Assembly (NCBI RefSeq): GCF_001556865.1
Contig: NZ_LSJY01000038.1
Span: forward strand, 1 to 21,142
From: Sphingobium sp. CCH11-B1
GTDB lineage: Bacteria; Pseudomonadota; Alphaproteobacteria; Sphingomonadales; Sphingomonadaceae
DNA: 21,142 nt
Direction: 5' to 3'
In this document: piece by piece, positions 19,220 through 21,142 of the stretch
How the letters are laid out: each line of letters opens with the position of its first letter
Position numbering within the stretch: position 1 is the first letter of the stretch
Notes under the pieces: generated by a model
Databases searched by the model: none
What the model saw: only the letters and a program-made list of their open reading frames with translations
What the model was told of the DNA's origin: nothing
Program-made: the position numbers and the translations under genes

Positions 19220-20833
19220 TCAGGCGGCGAGTTCCGTGATCGCGGCTTCGGGCGGCGGTGCGACGTTCACCGGCGGCGGTCCGTATTGGCCGTCGAGCGT
19301 CATCGAACTGGGCAGGCGTCCAGCCCAGTCAAAGCCGGGCCGGTTGAGCATGCCGGCGATGAGGTCGGCTTTCTTGGCGGTGAGGAGCTTGGCGAAGCCC
19401 TTTTCGCCCATGTGCGCGACGAGGCCGCATTCCTGGGCGATGAACTTGAGTTCGTCCTTGGTGTATCGCTCCAGGAAGGCCTTATCGACCTGCCAGACGT
19501 CGCGCAGGTCAACCGCGAAGGCCCTGGCGAGGTCTGCGACATGCGCGAAGGTGAGCACGTCCTTGGCATAGGCGGCGCCGACGGCGGAGAGCACATTGGC
19601 CGCTTGCGGCTCTGAGAGAGCGCGGATTTCCGCGATCTTGTCGCCATAGGGCAAGTCCGGGAAGGTGGCGCCGACCAAGATGCCGGCACGCGCCTTCAGC
19701 GTCTCGGCCTTGATCTGGGGAAGCGTGCCCGACATGGCGGCGACGAGAATGGTGGTATGGGCATGGACGGCATCGGCCGCGAGGGCCCGGGCGACGGCGG
19801 TGCGCCACTTCGCCTCGCGCAGGTCGCTGGTACGGCCGGCGATCGATTTGACCGTGACGGTCGGCTTGTGCGCGGCGGAGCCGCCGCTCGCCGAAGGGAG
19901 CGGGGCCGGCGCGCGCGGTTCGGTGCGGTCAACCGGCGAGGCATCGGTTTCGGTCTCGGTGTCGTCGAGACCGCCATCATCATCGTCATCGCGCTCACCA
20001 CCCTGCGGATCGTCGGTGGAAGGCAAAGCTGCAGCCCGTGCCGCTTTTTCGGCGCGCTCCTGCTCCTCGAAGCGGATCGCCTCGGCGGTCTGGGTCTTCA
20101 GTTCGAAGCATCCGGGATTGGTGCAGTGCCCGTCGTCGACATGCGTCTCGAACAGGGTTCGCTGGGAGGCCGAATTGAACGGGCAGGTGGTGCACTCGGT
20201 CTTGTCGAAGCAGGCGGCGGCGAGGTTCTGCGTCACCCGCATAAGCAATTCGCGCGTCTTGCCGACATCCAGCTCGGCGGCGAGGATGGTCTCGAGGGCC
20301 TTGTCCTGCTTGTCGCCGGGGACCGCCGCGAGCAGTTCGGCATGGCCGACCTTGATCCGGCGTTCGTCGAGCGCGAGCTTCACCGCGTCGGAGAGTTCGG
20401 CAAGCGCCAGACGCCGGTCGAGCTTGCTCCGCGACCAGCCGAGCCGGCGCGCGGCCTCGGTGCGGTCGTTCTGGCATGCCGCGAGATAGCGGACGGCGGC
20501 GTCCGCCTGTTCGGTTTCCGACGGATCGTCGCGGTCGTCATTCTCGGCGATCGCGGCGTCCAGCGCCTCCTGGTCCGTCATCTCGCGGATGATGACAGGC
20601 ACTTCGCCATCGGGGCCGTAGGCTTCCAGACCGGCGCGGTAGCGGCGCTCGCCGGCGACGATCGCATAGACCTCGCCCTTCGGACGCAGGAGGATCGGCT
20701 GCAGGATTCCGCGCAGGCGGATCGAGGCCACAAGCTCGTCATGCTTCTTGCGGTCGAAATAGCGGCGCGGATTGTCGCCCTTGGTGATGAGGGAGAGCGG
20801 CAGCGTGGCGCGGATCGGTTCGGCAGGGGTCAA
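19220..20833 (-). CDS. PRTRC system ParB family protein
   Basis: A 537-residue ParB-like DNA-binding protein and first gene of the cassette. The N-terminal ParB/sulfiredoxin-like domain has LITKGDNPRRYFDRKKHDEL, GILQPILLRPKG and the box GERRYRAGLEAYG (61-73). A helix-turn-helix region follows at 124-147 (RTEAARRLGWSRSKLDRRLA). Then come five cysteines, C208, C214, C217, C237 and C242, in a pattern like a small zinc-binding module. A disordered acidic stretch (about 265-300, GGERDDDDDGG) leads to a long C-terminal part with a helical domain and a proline-rich end. The start is TTG at 20833, chosen because GAGGAG lies seven bases upstream; the longer frame from 20968 has an implausible beginning. 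Upstream, 20834-20998 holds a GGCGAGC/GCTCGCC hairpin and no gene, so the main promoter is probably there. Confidence 0.93.
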   Translation of the reverse strand: MTPAEPIRATLPLSLITKGDNPRRYFDRKKHDELVASIRLRGILQPILLRPKGEVYAIVAGERRYRAGLEAYGPDGEVPVIIREMTDQEALDAAIAENDDRDDPSETEQADAAVRYLAACQNDRTEAARRLGWSRSKLDRRLALAELSDAVKLALDERRIKVGHAELLAAVPGDKQDKALETILAAELDVGKTRELLMRVTQNLAAACFDKTECTTCPFNSASQRTLFETHVDDGHCTNPGCFELKTQTAEAIRFEEQERAEKAARAAALPSTDDPQGGERDDDDDGGLDDTETETDASPVDRTEPRAPAPLPSASGGSAAHKPTVTVKSIAGRTSDLREAKWRTAVARALAADAVHAHTTILVAAMSGTLPQIKAETLKARAGILVGATFPDLPYGDKIAEIRALSEPQAANVLSAVGAAYAKDVLTFAHVADLARAFAVDLRDVWQVDKAFLERYTKDELKFIAQECGLVAHMGEKGFAKLLTAKKADLIAGMLNRPGFDWAGRLPSSMTLDGQYGPPPVNVAPPPEAAITELAA

Positions 20834-20998
20834 GGCTGGTCTCCTCGGGGATTGGGGAAGGCAGGGTCCATCGAGCCCGCGCGCTCTCGGTCGGCGAGCC
20901 TGAAGCTCGCCCTCCCCCTCCCCTCTCGCTGCCCGAAGGGCCGGCGAGCCGGTGCGCTGATTTTTCATAGGGAATGGGGCTTGAGGGTTCGCCGACGC

Positions 20999-21142
20999 TC
21001 AGTAGTCTTCGGCGAGCATGACGGTGAGGACGCGCCGCGTGATCGATGCGTCCGCCGGGTCGTCGGAGCCGAACTCAAGCGTCATGTCATAATAGATCCT
21101 ATGCAGGCCGGATCGGCTATGCCGTTGTTCCGTCAAACCCCA
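20999..21142 (-). CDS. Partial CDS, C-terminal end only
   Basis: The last 47 codons of a - strand gene whose start lies beyond the right edge. The visible protein contains SRSGLHRIYYDMTLEFGSDD, then PADASITRRVLTVMLAEDY before TGA at 20999-21001. No stop interrupts it and the codon use matches its neighbours. It could also be a short protein starting at the ATG at 21085 (MTLEFGSDD, 28 residues), but an upstream extension is more likely. No family can be named from this piece. It lies 165 bp upstream of ParB in the same direction. Confidence 0.6.
   Translation of the reverse strand, partial: WGLTEQRHSRSGLHRIYYDMTLEFGSDDPADASITRRVLTVMLAEDY

Overview
The window looks like part of a conjugative plasmid, integrative element or genomic island of a GC-rich alphaproteobacterium, most likely a sphingomonad (Sphingobium, Novosphingobium or Sphingopyxis type). 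This is inferred from the high GC content, the codon use, and a gene set (PRTRC cassette, DUF736, DUF2493, small SSB, many short plasmid-type hypotheticals) known from such elements. I see no chromosomal housekeeping gene, tRNA, rRNA or CRISPR array.

Left end (about 55-2570, + strand): an apparently intact group II intron. Its multidomain reverse transcriptase/maturase has an HNH endonuclease domain, and domains V and VI with a bulged branch-point A are readable. Its 5' end is only approximate. The 3' exon is the start of an unexplained structured repeat that occurs again near 7318. A small coiled-coil gene follows on the + strand.

Middle (3107-12765, almost all - strand): an accessory block of mostly uncharacterised genes. 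They include a zinc-ribbon protein, a DUF2493 (SLOG/YspA-like) protein, a small single-stranded-DNA-binding protein with two downstream partners, a degraded DoxX gene, a 374-residue hypothetical, and DUF736. Four of the transcription units (those starting at 3331, 4235, 6998 and 9101) are preceded by the same kind of about 100-150 bp inverted-repeat element. Each has an AT-rich stem (ATTTT/AAAAT) inside a GC-rich outer stem whose base pairs covary between copies. I consider this family the most interesting unexplained signal here. One candidate role is a single-stranded-DNA promoter of a conjugation leading region. Two adjacent units also end in copies of one tandem-hairpin terminator.

Right (12571-20833, - strand): a long operon-like run. 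In transcription order it holds PRTRC ParB, E, C (ubiquitin-like), a small overlapping frame plus F, B (E2-like), A (JAB/JAMM peptidase), ThiF (E1-like), a 159-residue hypothetical, a GHKL ATPase, and two translationally coupled small proteins. E1-like, E2-like, ubiquitin-like and JAMM members together suggest a ubiquitin-like conjugation and removal system tied to a ParB-type DNA-binding protein. PRTRC D (actin-like) is not in the window. The frames at the 5' end of F and the 3' end of A are irregular and may mark frameshifts. The right edge cuts a further - strand gene.
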